DNA of 64,000 nucleotides from Ignavibacteria bacterium UBA7675 (GTDB lineage Bacteria > Bacteroidota > Ignavibacteria > Kapaibacteriales > UB7675): assembly GCA_002483085.1 (NCBI GenBank), contig DLHF01000044.1, positions 1,806-65,805 on the forward strand, written 5' to 3'. Numbering within the stretch: position 1 is the stretch's first letter; every line of letters begins with the position of its first letter. Positions 41,901-51,003 of the stretch are shown one piece after another. The notes under the pieces are model-generated. The model searched no databases and was not told the origin of the DNA. It saw only the letters and a program-made list of their open reading frames with translations. A program made the translations under genes and the position numbers.

Positions 41901-43402
41901 ACAATCCGGCGAGCGCTTCGCCGATGGCGTCGCCCAGCGAGACGACGATGTACTATGTTACTCTTATCGGCGAAAACGGCTGTACGCAGACCGATTCGAT
42001 GGTGGTATTTGTAGCCGATACACTGATGGTGCAAGCCGGTGCCGACCGGTCGATGTGCAAAGGCGACACTGTAAGGCTTGTGCTCGCTTCCGCAGGAGGC
42101 ACGGTGCTCTGGACCCCAGCCGAAGGTCTTGACGATCCCAGTAGTATATCGCCGCTGTTTTTCCCGGCAGCAACCACAACCTATCGCGTTACTGTCACCG
42201 ATGCAGGTGGCTGCTCGGGCTCGGATGAGGTGACTATTACCGTTTTTCCGCAGCCCGTTGTGGATGCTGGTGCCAATCAAGCATTCTGTCGTGGTGGGCG
42301 TGTGCGCCTCGCTCTTACAGGGAGCGAAGGCGATGTACTTTGGGCACCCGGGCAAGGGCTCGATGACCCGACAAGTCGCACGCCGTTTGCTTCTCCGGGG
42401 TCGACGACGCTATACCGCGTTACACTTACTTCGCAGGGAGGATGCACAGCTACCGATTCCGTTCTTGTTGCTGTCGATGAGCCGCCCGTTCTCCTTGCCG
42501 AAGGCGATACGACCGTGTGCGCCGATCAGCCAGTGGTTCTTACTGCACGCGCTGGTAGTGGTGTGTACCGATGGGAGCCTTCAGAGGACATCGAGAGTCC
42601 CGATAGTGCTACAACGCTCGCGCGTCCTGCAATGTCGACGGTGTACACAGTGCGCTACTCCGATGGCAGCGGCTGCACAGCGGTCGACTCTGTTGCGGTA
42701 GTCGTGAACGACAACGCAGTCGTTACGCTTGTTGTGCCGGATACCGTTGCCGCAGTTGGTGATCGCCGCTTTCGGCTGCCTGTTGTGCTGCGCGCTACCA
42801 GTGCGGTTGCCGGGCCGGTATCGCTGGCATTTACTTTGCGGTATCAGGAAAAGGTGATGAAATTTACAGGCATAAGCAGAGGAGCGGTTTCCGAGCATTA
42901 TCAGGGAGAAGACGGACTTCTTTCTGTTCGCATCGACAATGTGTCGGTTGTGCCCGGCGAGACCGTTATTGCCGAGCTCGCAGCAGTGCCGTTGCTTTCG
43001 TCGATAGAGCGGACAGAGCTGGCAATCGCGCTCGATACGCTGCTCCCTATTCCGTGTGTTACTTTGCTCCACGTGGACGGCTCGCTTACGGTCGATGGTA
43101 TTTGTGTGGACAGCGACATACGGTTTTTTGCCCGAACGCGCATTGCTCTCGGCCCCAATCCGGCATCGGAAACTTTGCTTGTGCAGATTCTCTCTCCGGG
43201 TGGTGAAACAAGCGAGAAGCCAGAGATAGAAATCCAAACGCTTTGGGGCACGTCGATCCATGTGCCATTTAGCGAAGAGAGCTCTGGCACCGATGGCAGA
43301 AAGCTGCTTTGCGATGTCTCGTCGCTGGCATCCGGTACGTACAGCCTTGTTGTGCGGTTTGCCGGCCAGCAGTATGCACATCCTTTGTGTATTATAAAAT
43401 AA
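38978..43402 (+). CDS. Giant T9SS-secreted surface protein A (Ig/PKD-like repeats)
   Basis: 1474 residues. A signal peptide (MGICATILVSLLLVFNAAVAQ) is followed by a propeller-like domain (to about 400; motifs ASPNGKRLALA and SFSPDNTRLYISG). A PKD domain (about 405-475, SWKWLFPGGEPAVSTEQNPPNICYH) comes next. Ten repeats of 73-80 residues with the pattern AG.D..IC.G..V.L.A.G..G.Y.W.P..GLD.P cover about 480-1245. A cohesin-like domain follows, then a T9SS type A sorting domain (IALGPNPASETLLVQIL...GTYSLVVRF). It is probably a long adhesin or matrix fibre at the cell surface. It is a tandem paralogue of the next gene. Confidence 0.92.
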   Translation: MGICATILVSLLLVFNAAVAQNVHKEYDQWHFGTIGLYPAGGSSQSGCLAALEGCAVYRTPLLNTADSTYWTIITDGVTVVDQYCRIAFNGSGLMGHPSSSQSALIVPHPGDSAVYFIFTAGAGPYVTDDNNGIRFSKVFPYSSLFLQVTERNTVLLDTATEKLVAVGHCNDRDYWVLAHGWGDNNFYAWLVSDTGVSRQPIVSSVGAVHSRLTAEYTIGYMKASPNGKRLALACNSMQTVQLFDFDNSTGIVSNPISLPSVGSNYSGEYGVSFSPDNTRLYISGIDSTLQSTLYQYTVTGTPAEIVASRQLIFSAPVVGNPSNQIAALQLYRDGTILCARAESVFLGRVRYPNAAGVLCGYEHNGVRLAAGGSSFGLPNNIDKQYNTGASCYRPNAYFSQNTKNICVGQCINFLDSSRHRPTSWKWLFPGGEPAVSTEQNPPNICYHQPGTYSATLIVSNDRGRDTLVFPGAVVVWSYPQADAGSDITICAGSEVSLHGSGGGAYRWSPDYKLSNKNIAAPIARPLKTTEYVLQVSNGPCLDYDTVVVTVLEPRRILPALYNICAGDSIRHFYPASGTYHWEPATGLSDPNSNEPWISVQQTTQYTVTLIDENGCSSSAVVEVRVHPVPVVNAGKDIAICPGEAVRLTANSGEAGGQYLWKPAAGLDDPDKHNPIATPLHTTTYIVTFTAPTGCKAVDSVTVVVFPTPIIDAGLDTMICFGSEIELRAAGPPGKYSWTPVAGIEDPHQQVAKAQPATTTMYRVELADNNGCTTVDSVLVTVRKPIARAGTDVAVCKGESVRIRATGSEGTYAWTPEEGLDNPMSKSPLASPLQTTVYAVTITDKFGCTAVDSVVVSVATTGTVDAGEDRTVCVGDAVQLNASGITGVYSWTPVEGLSDPTSDNPLASPQQTTVYTVFVRSPGGCEATDSVVITVLPRPQIDAGQDISICRNSSAQLRATGDPGRYYWQPDTGLDNPASASPMASPSETTMYYVTLIGENGCTQTDSMVVFVADTLMVQAGADRSMCKGDTVRLVLASAGGTVLWTPAEGLDDPSSISPLFFPAATTTYRVTVTDAGGCSGSDEVTITVFPQPVVDAGANQAFCRGGRVRLALTGSEGDVLWAPGQGLDDPTSRTPFASPGSTTLYRVTLTSQGGCTATDSVLVAVDEPPVLLAEGDTTVCADQPVVLTARAGSGVYRWEPSEDIESPDSATTLARPAMSTVYTVRYSDGSGCTAVDSVAVVVNDNAVVTLVVPDTVAAVGDRRFRLPVVLRATSAVAGPVSLAFTLRYQEKVMKFTGISRGAVSEHYQGEDGLLSVRIDNVSVVPGETVIAELAAVPLLSSIERTELAIALDTLLPIPCVTLLHVDGSLTVDGICVDSDIRFFARTRIALGPNPASETLLVQILSPGGETSEKPEIEIQTLWGTSIHVPFSEESSGTDGRKLLCDVSSLASGTYSLVVRFAGQQYAHPLCIIK

Positions 43403-43502
43403 TTCAGGCTGCTACAGGTCAGAAAGGCGCATGGGGAATACACGCACATATCGGAGTTGCCTAATGTTCAAGGAAGGGGACTTGCAGGAGCGCCATGTTG
43501 AG

Positions 43503-43640
43503 TCGCTTCGGTCGTTGCCCAAGTGCTTGGTCTTTGCACCGCGCAGCACACCCGCCGCGTGGCTGTTCGGCCAAAGCCGCAGCGGCAGTGCGACCGGTGA
43601 CAGCGGCAAAGCGGACGCCGCAACGACGCCCGTGCCACAT
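43503..43640 (+). repeat. Dispersed intergenic repeat, full two-module copy (copy 10)
   Basis: Full order: TCGCTTCGGTCGTTGCCC, GTGCTTGGTCTTTGCACCGCG, CCCGCCGCGTGGCTGTTCGG, GTGCGACCGGTGACAGCGGC (43588-43607), GGACGCCGCAACGACGCCCGTGCCACAT. About 138 bases. It sits in front of surface protein gene B, and the open frame of that gene runs through it. Confidence 0.85.
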
Positions 43641-46600
43641 AAGTCTTATCATCGTACCGAGCGCTGCGGGCTGCAACATGTCCTTTCTTCTCTTGCAATT
43701 ATTGGTGTACTTCTCGCTCTTGCTTGCTCTTCTGCCGCTGCTGGACAAGAAGCTGCGGCTTGGTATTTTGGCGATAGCGTGCTCGTGCAGTTTGGCGCTG
43801 GTGGAGCGGTGAGCGTGGGGATAAGCAATTTCAGCACAAGCGAGGGTAGCGCTGTGTGGTGTAATCCTGCTACGGGTGTACCGCTTGTGTACACCGATGG
43901 CCAGACAGTGTGGAACGGCGCAGGCAATGTGATGAGCAATGGTACCGGCCTTATGGGACACGAAAGCAGCACGCAGTCGGCTTTGCTCATACCGCAACCC
44001 GGCGATGCCAATAGGCTTGTGCTGTTTACTGCGGGAGTAGGACCGTATGTTATCCCCGACAACAATGGCATTCGCTATTCGCTGGTAGACATTGCGCTCA
44101 ATACCGTCATAGTAAAGAATACTCCGCTGCTGGAACCGGCAACGGAAAAATTAGTAGGTATTCCGCACTGCAATGGACACGACTACTGGGCAGTTGGCCA
44201 CGAGTGGGGGACTGATGCTTTTTATGCGTGGTTGGTCACTGCTTCCGGCGTGTCGTCGCGTCCGGTTGTGTCGTCTACCGGCACAGTGGTGCCCGAAACC
44301 GCAGGCGTGTACACCATTGGTTTTCTCAAGGCTTCGCCGGACGGACGGAGAATCGTGAGCACGGGCTACTATCCCGACGCCGTGCAGCTCTTCGATTTCA
44401 ATAGCTCGCTGGGTGTGGTGTCCGGGCCGATTACGTTGCCAGTAAACGGTTCGGTGTATGGTGCTTCGTTTTCACCGGACAACTCAAAGCTGTACATCGC
44501 CGATCAGCAGCTTGGAACGCAGTCGCTCATCCGCATATACCAATACACGCTTTCGGGTACACCTGCCGAAATTCTGTCCTCGCGCACACCTGTGTTCCAG
44601 TTTGTTGGTGGTGTAGGGGATGAAATAGGCGCATTGCAGCTTGCCCCCGACGGAAAAATTTACTGCGCCCGCGAAGGAGGGCAGTGGCTAGGCGTTATCA
44701 ACAATCCCAACGCTTCCGGTACGGCGTGCAACTATGTCCACGACGGTTTGTATCTCGGTGGGCGGAGAAGTCTACTTGGTTTGCCAAATTTCATCGATGC
44801 GGGGTTCAACACCGGCGCTGGATGTTTTCCGCCTGCAGCCGGGTTTCAACTCGATACGACAATATGCGCGGGCATGTGTATCAGCGTAGAGGACAAAAGT
44901 TTGAACCAGCCCGCCTCGTGGCGATGGGAATTTCCGGGCGGTACGCCAGCGGTGTTTGTAGGACAGCATCCGGGAAACATCTGCTACTACACGCCCGGTA
45001 CGTACTCTGTACGGCTGATTGCAGCCAACAGCGTCGGCAGCGATACGCTTGAGCGGCGCGATGCTGTGACGGTCTTACCGCGCCTTGGTGCGTCTGCTGG
45101 TGCTGATGCCGCTCTTTGTCCCGGTAGCTCCGTGTTGCTTACTGGCAGCGGCGGGGCAGTCTATCGCTGGGAGCCTGCTGCGGGGCTCGACCATCCGGAC
45201 AGCGCTGTAACATTGGCGCACCCCACATCGACGACAACGTATATTCTCACTGTGCAGGAGGGGCTGTGTACCGACCGCGATACAGTGACGCTCACCGTGC
45301 ACCCACAGCCGACAATTGTAGCAGGGAGCTATTCCTTGTGCGGCGGCGGTTCCGTGCTCCACAACGCTGCGGGAAGCGCAGGTGTCTATCGCTGGGCACC
45401 GGCTGAGGGCGTGAGTAATCCCGATACATCTGCACCCATACTTTCTCCCGAAATAACAACCGACTACACGGTGACGCTCACCGATCTACACGGGTGCTCT
45501 ACCTCTGCTGTGGTGCGTGTGGAAGTGAACGAAAGCGGTATTGATGCAGGGCGCGATACATCGGTGTGCAGGGGCAGCGGCGTTCAGCTTCGTGCCACGG
45601 GATTGTCGGGTGTTTATCGTTGGACGCCTGCCAGTGGGCTCGACGATCCGACGAGTGCAATTCCTACAGCGTTCCCTCTGGCTACCACGATGTATGTGGT
45701 GACAGTAACGGGCGGCAACTGTACGGCAACTGATAGTGTCCTTGTTGTCGTGCGCGATCTCCCGCAGGTTCATGCGGGCGGCGATGTTGCGATATGCCGC
45801 AATGGTGAAGTGCTTCTTCATGCCACCGGAAGTGCTGGCTCTTATAGCTGGGAGCCTTCGGCTGGGGTGGAGCATCCCGATGCAGCGTCGACTCTTGTGC
45901 GACCGTCTACCACGACAACGTACCGCGTAACCGTAACCGATGAGTACGGCTGTGCTTCGTCCGATGAAGTCATTGTGGTTGTCGATACATCGCTCGCTAT
46001 CGACGCAGGTGGTGATGTGCAGCTATGCGCCGGAGATTCCGTGCAGCTCGATGCCTACATTGGCGAAGGGAGCTACACGTGGACGCCCGCAGAAGGATTA
46101 GACAATCCGGCGAGCCCGCGCCCTATAGTCTCGCCGCGCGTTACGACAGTGTACCGGCTTGCGGTGAGTATGGCGGAAGGGTGTTCGGGCACGGACTCTG
46201 TTACAATTGCGGTATTGCCTCTGCCGTTGGTCGATGCCGGGCAATCAGTTGTGATTTGCCGTGGCGATACAGCACAACTACAAGTACAGACCAATGGCGA
46301 ACTTCTCGGCTGGGAACCGGCTTCTTCAATAGATAATGCTCTGTCGGCAACGCCTCGCGCTTTCCCAACTGAAACCGTGTGGTACATTGCTACAGTGCGT
46401 AGCGCCAATGGATGTATAGCGCGCGATTCCGTGCTTGTGGAAGTGCGAACGCCGGGCAAGGTGATTGTTGAATCTGATACAACAATTTGCGCCGGTGCAG
46501 AAATCACCCTTCACGCTACTGGCCAAGGGCCGTTCTCGTGGGAGCCCGCCGCGCTCGTAGACGCTCCCCATGCTGCTGTGGTACGGGCGCGTCCGGCGCA

Positions 46601-47363
46601 GCGAACAGTGTTCACCGTGCTGTCCCAGCAGGATGGATGTAGCCTGTACGATAGTGTTGTTGTAAGCATAAGCGAACCTGTGCGCCTATTACTTGTATTG
46701 CCCAAAGTCGTGTGTACACCCGGAGCATCTGTCCGCCTTCCCATATTTGTGCGTAGCACCACGCCTTTTCCTACTCTTGCTACAGCCACTATCGAATTAG
46801 CTGTGATGTATGACCGGCGCGTTCTCGATGTATCGGATATCACTATCGGGCGTATCATCAGCCGTGAAAAAATAGGCGATTATGGTGTTCTGACGCTCCG
46901 AGTTGACGATATATCGACAGATTCTCTTTCTATAGGGACAGAACTGACATCGCTTTTAGGCACAGCTCTGCTCGCCGCCGCCGATACAACAGAGCTGGTT
47001 GCTCCATCTGTAGCTGTGGATATTCCCGGCTACTGCACCGCTGTAGAGGCCCGCCGGGGAGGAGTGCGCCTAGAAGGGTACTGCCTCGGCAGCGATTTGC
47101 GGATGTTTGAACGTCCGCGTATAACCCTTGCACCCAATCCTGTAGCCGATGTTCTTACAGTTGCCGCGCGCGCCATGAACGGGCAGAAACTCGTGTTCAG
47201 CGTTGAATCGCTGTGGGGAATTACACTGCTCCGCTACGCGGAAGTAGTACCGGCGTCCGGGGCAATAGAGCTCGATGTGTCGTCACTTCCGGCTGGTGTC
47301 TACTACCTTGTTGTGGGCAGTGGTGTGCAGCGCATCACCGTGCCGCTGTGCATCGTGCGCTGA
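43632..47363 (+). CDS. Giant T9SS-secreted surface protein B (Ig/PKD-like repeats)
   Basis: About 1243 residues from GTG 43632, which gives a good signal peptide (KSYHRTERCGLQH then VLSSLAIIGVLLALACSSAAAGQ). The open frame reaches back to ATG 43431, but that extension translates a dispersed repeat element. Domains: propeller-like (to about 370), PKD (RWEFPGGTPAVFVGQHPGNICYY), seven Ig-like repeats of the same AG.D...C.G type as protein A, a cohesin-like domain, and a T9SS type A sorting domain (ITLAPNPVADVLTVAA...GVYYLVVGSG). It has the same architecture as the preceding gene with three fewer repeats. The glycosyltransferase cluster follows at 47434. Confidence 0.88.
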   Translation: MPHKSYHRTERCGLQHVLSSLAIIGVLLALACSSAAAGQEAAAWYFGDSVLVQFGAGGAVSVGISNFSTSEGSAVWCNPATGVPLVYTDGQTVWNGAGNVMSNGTGLMGHESSTQSALLIPQPGDANRLVLFTAGVGPYVIPDNNGIRYSLVDIALNTVIVKNTPLLEPATEKLVGIPHCNGHDYWAVGHEWGTDAFYAWLVTASGVSSRPVVSSTGTVVPETAGVYTIGFLKASPDGRRIVSTGYYPDAVQLFDFNSSLGVVSGPITLPVNGSVYGASFSPDNSKLYIADQQLGTQSLIRIYQYTLSGTPAEILSSRTPVFQFVGGVGDEIGALQLAPDGKIYCAREGGQWLGVINNPNASGTACNYVHDGLYLGGRRSLLGLPNFIDAGFNTGAGCFPPAAGFQLDTTICAGMCISVEDKSLNQPASWRWEFPGGTPAVFVGQHPGNICYYTPGTYSVRLIAANSVGSDTLERRDAVTVLPRLGASAGADAALCPGSSVLLTGSGGAVYRWEPAAGLDHPDSAVTLAHPTSTTTYILTVQEGLCTDRDTVTLTVHPQPTIVAGSYSLCGGGSVLHNAAGSAGVYRWAPAEGVSNPDTSAPILSPEITTDYTVTLTDLHGCSTSAVVRVEVNESGIDAGRDTSVCRGSGVQLRATGLSGVYRWTPASGLDDPTSAIPTAFPLATTMYVVTVTGGNCTATDSVLVVVRDLPQVHAGGDVAICRNGEVLLHATGSAGSYSWEPSAGVEHPDAASTLVRPSTTTTYRVTVTDEYGCASSDEVIVVVDTSLAIDAGGDVQLCAGDSVQLDAYIGEGSYTWTPAEGLDNPASPRPIVSPRVTTVYRLAVSMAEGCSGTDSVTIAVLPLPLVDAGQSVVICRGDTAQLQVQTNGELLGWEPASSIDNALSATPRAFPTETVWYIATVRSANGCIARDSVLVEVRTPGKVIVESDTTICAGAEITLHATGQGPFSWEPAALVDAPHAAVVRARPAQRTVFTVLSQQDGCSLYDSVVVSISEPVRLLLVLPKVVCTPGASVRLPIFVRSTTPFPTLATATIELAVMYDRRVLDVSDITIGRIISREKIGDYGVLTLRVDDISTDSLSIGTELTSLLGTALLAAADTTELVAPSVAVDIPGYCTAVEARRGGVRLEGYCLGSDLRMFERPRITLAPNPVADVLTVAARAMNGQKLVFSVESLWGITLLRYAEVVPASGAIELDVSSLPAGVYYLVVGSGVQRITVPLCIVR

Positions 47364-47433
47364 TCGGCCTCTGCTCAGTTATTGCGTTCTGCGTATATTG
47401 CGGCAATTCGGCTGTTTCTTTCATAGGCTGCCC

Positions 47434-48390
47434 ATGTCGTCTTTTCCCCTTGTCTCCATTGTTTTGCCCTGCTATAATGCACAGGAATTTCTGCGCGAAG
47501 CATTGGATTCCGCAGTAGCCCAGACGTGGCCCGCCGTAGAAATTATCGCCGTCGACGACTGCTCGACCGACAGTACACCTGCTCTTCTGAGCGGCTACGA
47601 GCAGCGCTTCCAGAATTTCCGCTACGAGCGCCATTCCGAAAACCGGCTTGTTTCTGCCGCGCGCAATACTGGCTATGCTCTTGCCCGGGGCGAGTATATC
47701 CTATGGCTCGACAGCGACGACTACCTCGCTCCCGATTTTGTTGCTGTGCTAATGCGCGAAGCAGTGAAGTCGCCGGAAGCAATCATCGCTGGGGCGTGGC
47801 GAAAAGTACGCCTGTCCAGTGGAGCTTGGACGCCGGACCCCGACCCAATCGTGAATTTCTCAGCGGAAGAAGTGCTCCGCATGACGCTGCGCGGAGGCTG
47901 GCCGCTGCATTGCATGGCTTGTTTGTTTCCGCGCCGGGCAGTAGAAGAAGTCAATGGCTGGAACGAACAAGTGGTTATGCACGAAGATCGCTTACTTCTG
48001 TCGCAATTGCTTATCCGGCGTTTCCCTTTTGTGTTTGTGCAGGAAAGCTGTGCATTCTACAGGCTTCGCAAGGGAAGTACGGCTACCAAGCGCTCCGAAC
48101 GCGTCGCCTGCTCTATATTGGATGTGGCGAATATTGTGAAGCAAGAACTACAGCAACACAATCGCCTGAACGACTTCGCGAATGATTTTGCGAACTTTCT
48201 CGATTTGTACTACATTGATTCGCTTCCCGATCATCCTGCTATTGCCGCCGAATTCTTGGCAATGAGAAAAAACGTGTGCGGGCAGTACCGCGATCTTCGG
48301 GCGCCGCATTCGCGCATGGTGCGTGCTCTTGTAGGCGATTATTATTATGCTCGCCTGGCGCGGCTGTTGGGCGTCGATGCACAAAGATAA
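47434..48390 (+). CDS. Family 2 glycosyltransferase
   Basis: 318-residue GT-A enzyme. SIVLPCYNAQEFLREALDSAVAQ is the nucleotide-binding start, VDDCSTDST follows, and WLDSDDYLAPDF holds the DxD motif. VNGWNEQVVMHEDRLLLSQLL is the typical acceptor-side ED motif. It transfers a sugar from an NDP donor; acceptor unknown. Start ATG 47434, 71 bases after surface protein B. First gene of the glycosylation cluster; a gap with a repeat copy separates it from the next. Confidence 0.92.
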   Translation: MSSFPLVSIVLPCYNAQEFLREALDSAVAQTWPAVEIIAVDDCSTDSTPALLSGYEQRFQNFRYERHSENRLVSAARNTGYALARGEYILWLDSDDYLAPDFVAVLMREAVKSPEAIIAGAWRKVRLSSGAWTPDPDPIVNFSAEEVLRMTLRGGWPLHCMACLFPRRAVEEVNGWNEQVVMHEDRLLLSQLLIRRFPFVFVQESCAFYRLRKGSTATKRSERVACSILDVANIVKQELQQHNRLNDFANDFANFLDLYYIDSLPDHPAIAAEFLAMRKNVCGQYRDLRAPHSRMVRALVGDYYYARLARLLGVDAQR

Positions 48391-48456
48391 CTGGCAGTAT
48401 CGCATGAGATCGCGATGGGTCGTGCCGCAAGGGTGGGAAGGTAGGGCGAGTACAAT

Positions 48457-48571
48457 GGGCGCTTCGGTTGCTGTACATGCGCTTTGCCTCTGCACCGCGC
48501 AGCACATCCGCCGCGTGCTGTGCGACCACAACCGCGCTGCTACGCCCCATCCGAAGGTGCCCGTGCCACAG
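48457..48571 (+). repeat. Dispersed intergenic repeat, two-module copy with diverged middle (copy 11)
   Basis: GGGCGCTTCGGTTGCTGTAC, then GCTTTGCCTCTGCACCGCG, then CATCCGCCGCGTG, then GTGCGACCACAACCGCG, then AGGTGCCCGTGCCACAGA. Both ends are well kept while the GTGCGACCGG core is altered. Confidence 0.75.
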
Positions 48572-48687
48572 AACCGTACATGGAAGAAATTCAGAATCTG
48601 TGAACTGCGGAAAGACCCAGAAACAAGCAGGCAATTCGATGGCGATGGAATGAGCATCATGATGATTTTCTTGTGGATATATAAGCG

Positions 48688-49866
48688 GTGAAAGCGGCAT
48701 TTGTCACGCCATACCATCTGGGCGGTCGTGTTGCTCCGGAATGGGTGGGCTACAGGAGCGTAGGTGCACTGCTCGCAGGCTGCTTCGAGCGCGAGGGTAT
48801 CGACCTGCTCTATACAGGTGGATACCGCGAACACGGCATAGTGTGGCGCGGCGCACGGCAAGCTGTGTTCAATCTCTTTGCATCCCAAAAATACTTGCGT
48901 TTTGCCGAGCCTGCGATTTTGCGCGGGTATGCTCGGCAGCTCGAACAAGTGCTTGCCCAAAGCGATGTGGACTGCGTAGTAAGCCACGGCTGGCTTGCCG
49001 TAGCCTGTGCGGAGCTTCGCGTGCCAGTAGTGATCCACAACGACGCGCCACTTGTACGGCTTATCGACTATTACTCCTACTACTCCGGGATTACCCAAGC
49101 AACGATGGCGAGCATATACAAAGCCGAAAGAGCAGCCATAGAAAAAGCCTCGCTCGTGGTCTATGCCTCCGAATGGGCCGCCGAAGGAGCTCGCGAAGCG
49201 TATCCATCGTGTGCCGAAAAGATACGAGTACGGCCCTATGGCCCAGCGCTTCCGCAACAGCTCTTGCCAGACGATATTACCAATATCCTCGCGGCGCGCA
49301 GCAAACAAAAGCAGTGTGAACTGTTGTTCTTTGGCGTGGACTGGGAGCGCAAAAGAGGGCCGCTCGCCGTGGATATTGTGCGCCGTTTGAACGCCACCGG
49401 AATGCCTGCCCGCCTTACTGTGGTGGGCTGCCGTCCGCCGATTAGCAGCGATGATAAACAGTGGGTAGAGGTGTGTGGCTTTCTCGATACTCGCACAGAG
49501 CAGGGAGCACAGCACGTGCAAGCGATTATGAACAGAAGTCATATACTCGTGTTACCTGTGTTGGCCGAAGCCTTCGGGCTGGTGTTCTCCGAAGCCAGTG
49601 CGTTTGGCATTCCTTCCTTTGCCTCCGCTACTGGCGGTGTTGCTACTGCCATACGCGATGGGGTAAACGGCAGATTGTTCTCCTGTGCCGACGGTGCAGA
49701 GGAATACTGTGCGGCGATAAAAAACCTGATGAGCAGCGGAAGCTACGAAGCTCTTGCGCGCTCTTCCCGTCGCGACTACGAGGACCGGCTCAACTGGCAG
49801 CACATCGGGAGGCAGTGGTCAGAGCTGCTGCACGAGCACGCTATCTCTACACATCGAAGGGCCTGA
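48688..49866 (+). CDS. Family 4 (GT-B) glycosyltransferase
   Basis: 392 residues. VKAAFVTPYHLGGRVAPEWVGYR begins the N-terminal Rossmann domain. The C-terminal domain carries LPVLAEAFGLVFSEASAFGIPSFASATGGVATAIRDGVNGRLFSC, the donor-binding E-x7-E region. Retaining GT, probably acting on a cell-surface glycan. Start GTG 48688. The next gene begins directly after its TGA (TGAATG), so they are translationally coupled. Confidence 0.9.
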   Translation: MKAAFVTPYHLGGRVAPEWVGYRSVGALLAGCFEREGIDLLYTGGYREHGIVWRGARQAVFNLFASQKYLRFAEPAILRGYARQLEQVLAQSDVDCVVSHGWLAVACAELRVPVVIHNDAPLVRLIDYYSYYSGITQATMASIYKAERAAIEKASLVVYASEWAAEGAREAYPSCAEKIRVRPYGPALPQQLLPDDITNILAARSKQKQCELLFFGVDWERKRGPLAVDIVRRLNATGMPARLTVVGCRPPISSDDKQWVEVCGFLDTRTEQGAQHVQAIMNRSHILVLPVLAEAFGLVFSEASAFGIPSFASATGGVATAIRDGVNGRLFSCADGAEEYCAAIKNLMSSGSYEALARSSRRDYEDRLNWQHIGRQWSELLHEHAISTHRRA

Positions 49867-51003
49867 ATGATGGCAAAACGCGTTGCCATAGTGCTCTATT
49901 TTTACCAGTGTAATGGCGGTGCACATCGCTATCTGCATTCGGTATGCGAGGAATGGCACCGGCGCGGCTATGAGTTTGAAGTGTGGTATTACCGTTCCGA
50001 AAGCGATGAACCAGCACCGCCCTACGCGCATAAACTTCCCGCTGTGTATCCCGTGCGGTTCTTTTATATTAATCGTGTTTTGCAGATAGCCGCATCAACT
50101 ACAGCCGAAATCGCACGGCGAAAGCGGAACAGCGAGCAGGTGCCTGATGTTCTGGTTGTGCTGGATGCAGGCGAAGCGCTTTTTCTCGGTATGGTTGCAT
50201 CGCTGTTTGGCCTTCGGCTTGTGCACAACGACCGTGGTATGAATGATTATTTTCGCTCCGCACTTAATACGTTCGACTATCATTTTAACCGTATAGCTCA
50301 GCGGCTCAGCAGAACCTTTGTACATACATGGGTGGTGAACTCCCAAGCAAAAGTAGCGGAGCTGACGCAGGTGGGCATTCCCGCTACGCGCATACGCATT
50401 GTACCAAACGGACTTCGCCTGTATGTTCCCGCCGACCTACCTGCATTTACTGGTGGCGACCGCGAGGAGCACGGCGCTCTGTCGCTGGGGTATTTCAGCA
50501 GGCCGAGCTACGACCGTGGAGTAGACACTGTATTTGAGATTATGCGCCTGCTTGCTGGCGTCGAGCACACAGAGGGACTTCTATTTTTCATGACTGTAGA
50601 AGAACAGCGCCTTCCCGTTGCTCTTCGGGAGCTGGAATGGATTATACCGCTCGGTATATTGCCTCACGAAGAAGTTGCTTCGTGGATGGCGAGCACTGAT
50701 ATTATACTCGTGCCTACGCGCAGTGAATCGTTTGGCAATACTGTGCTCGAAGGTCTGTACTACGGTGCTACTGTGATTGCGAGCGCTACTGGTAGCCTAA
50801 TGGACTGGCAGCATGTAGAAGGCTTATTTTTGGTGGACGACTACGAGAATCCCGAAGCATGGATAGAAGCTCTTGCGGCTGTGGTGCCGCATACACGCCC
50901 AAGCCAGCGCAGGCGGTTTCGCGAGGAGCTCGCTGCGCAGTATGATTTCCGACAGCAGGCCGACGCGCTGTATCGCGAGTTTACCAAGGGAGAAGAACTG
51001 TGA
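49867..51003 (+). CDS. Family 4 (GT-B) glycosyltransferase
   Basis: 378 residues. The N-terminal domain begins VAIVLYFYQCNGGAHRYLHSVCEEW. The C-terminal domain has LPHEEVASWMASTDIILVPTRSESFGNTVLEGLYYGATVIASATGSLMDW, the GT4 EX7E region. Start ATG 49867 or the adjacent ATG 49870. It overlaps the next gene by four bases (GTGA). Donor and acceptor unknown. Confidence 0.9.
   Translation: MMAKRVAIVLYFYQCNGGAHRYLHSVCEEWHRRGYEFEVWYYRSESDEPAPPYAHKLPAVYPVRFFYINRVLQIAASTTAEIARRKRNSEQVPDVLVVLDAGEALFLGMVASLFGLRLVHNDRGMNDYFRSALNTFDYHFNRIAQRLSRTFVHTWVVNSQAKVAELTQVGIPATRIRIVPNGLRLYVPADLPAFTGGDREEHGALSLGYFSRPSYDRGVDTVFEIMRLLAGVEHTEGLLFFMTVEEQRLPVALRELEWIIPLGILPHEEVASWMASTDIILVPTRSESFGNTVLEGLYYGATVIASATGSLMDWQHVEGLFLVDDYENPEAWIEALAAVVPHTRPSQRRRFREELAAQYDFRQQADALYREFTKGEEL

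Noticed and set aside
43431..43631. N-terminal extension of surface protein B
   Set aside because: It is a translation of the dispersed repeat; the signal peptide lies further in.
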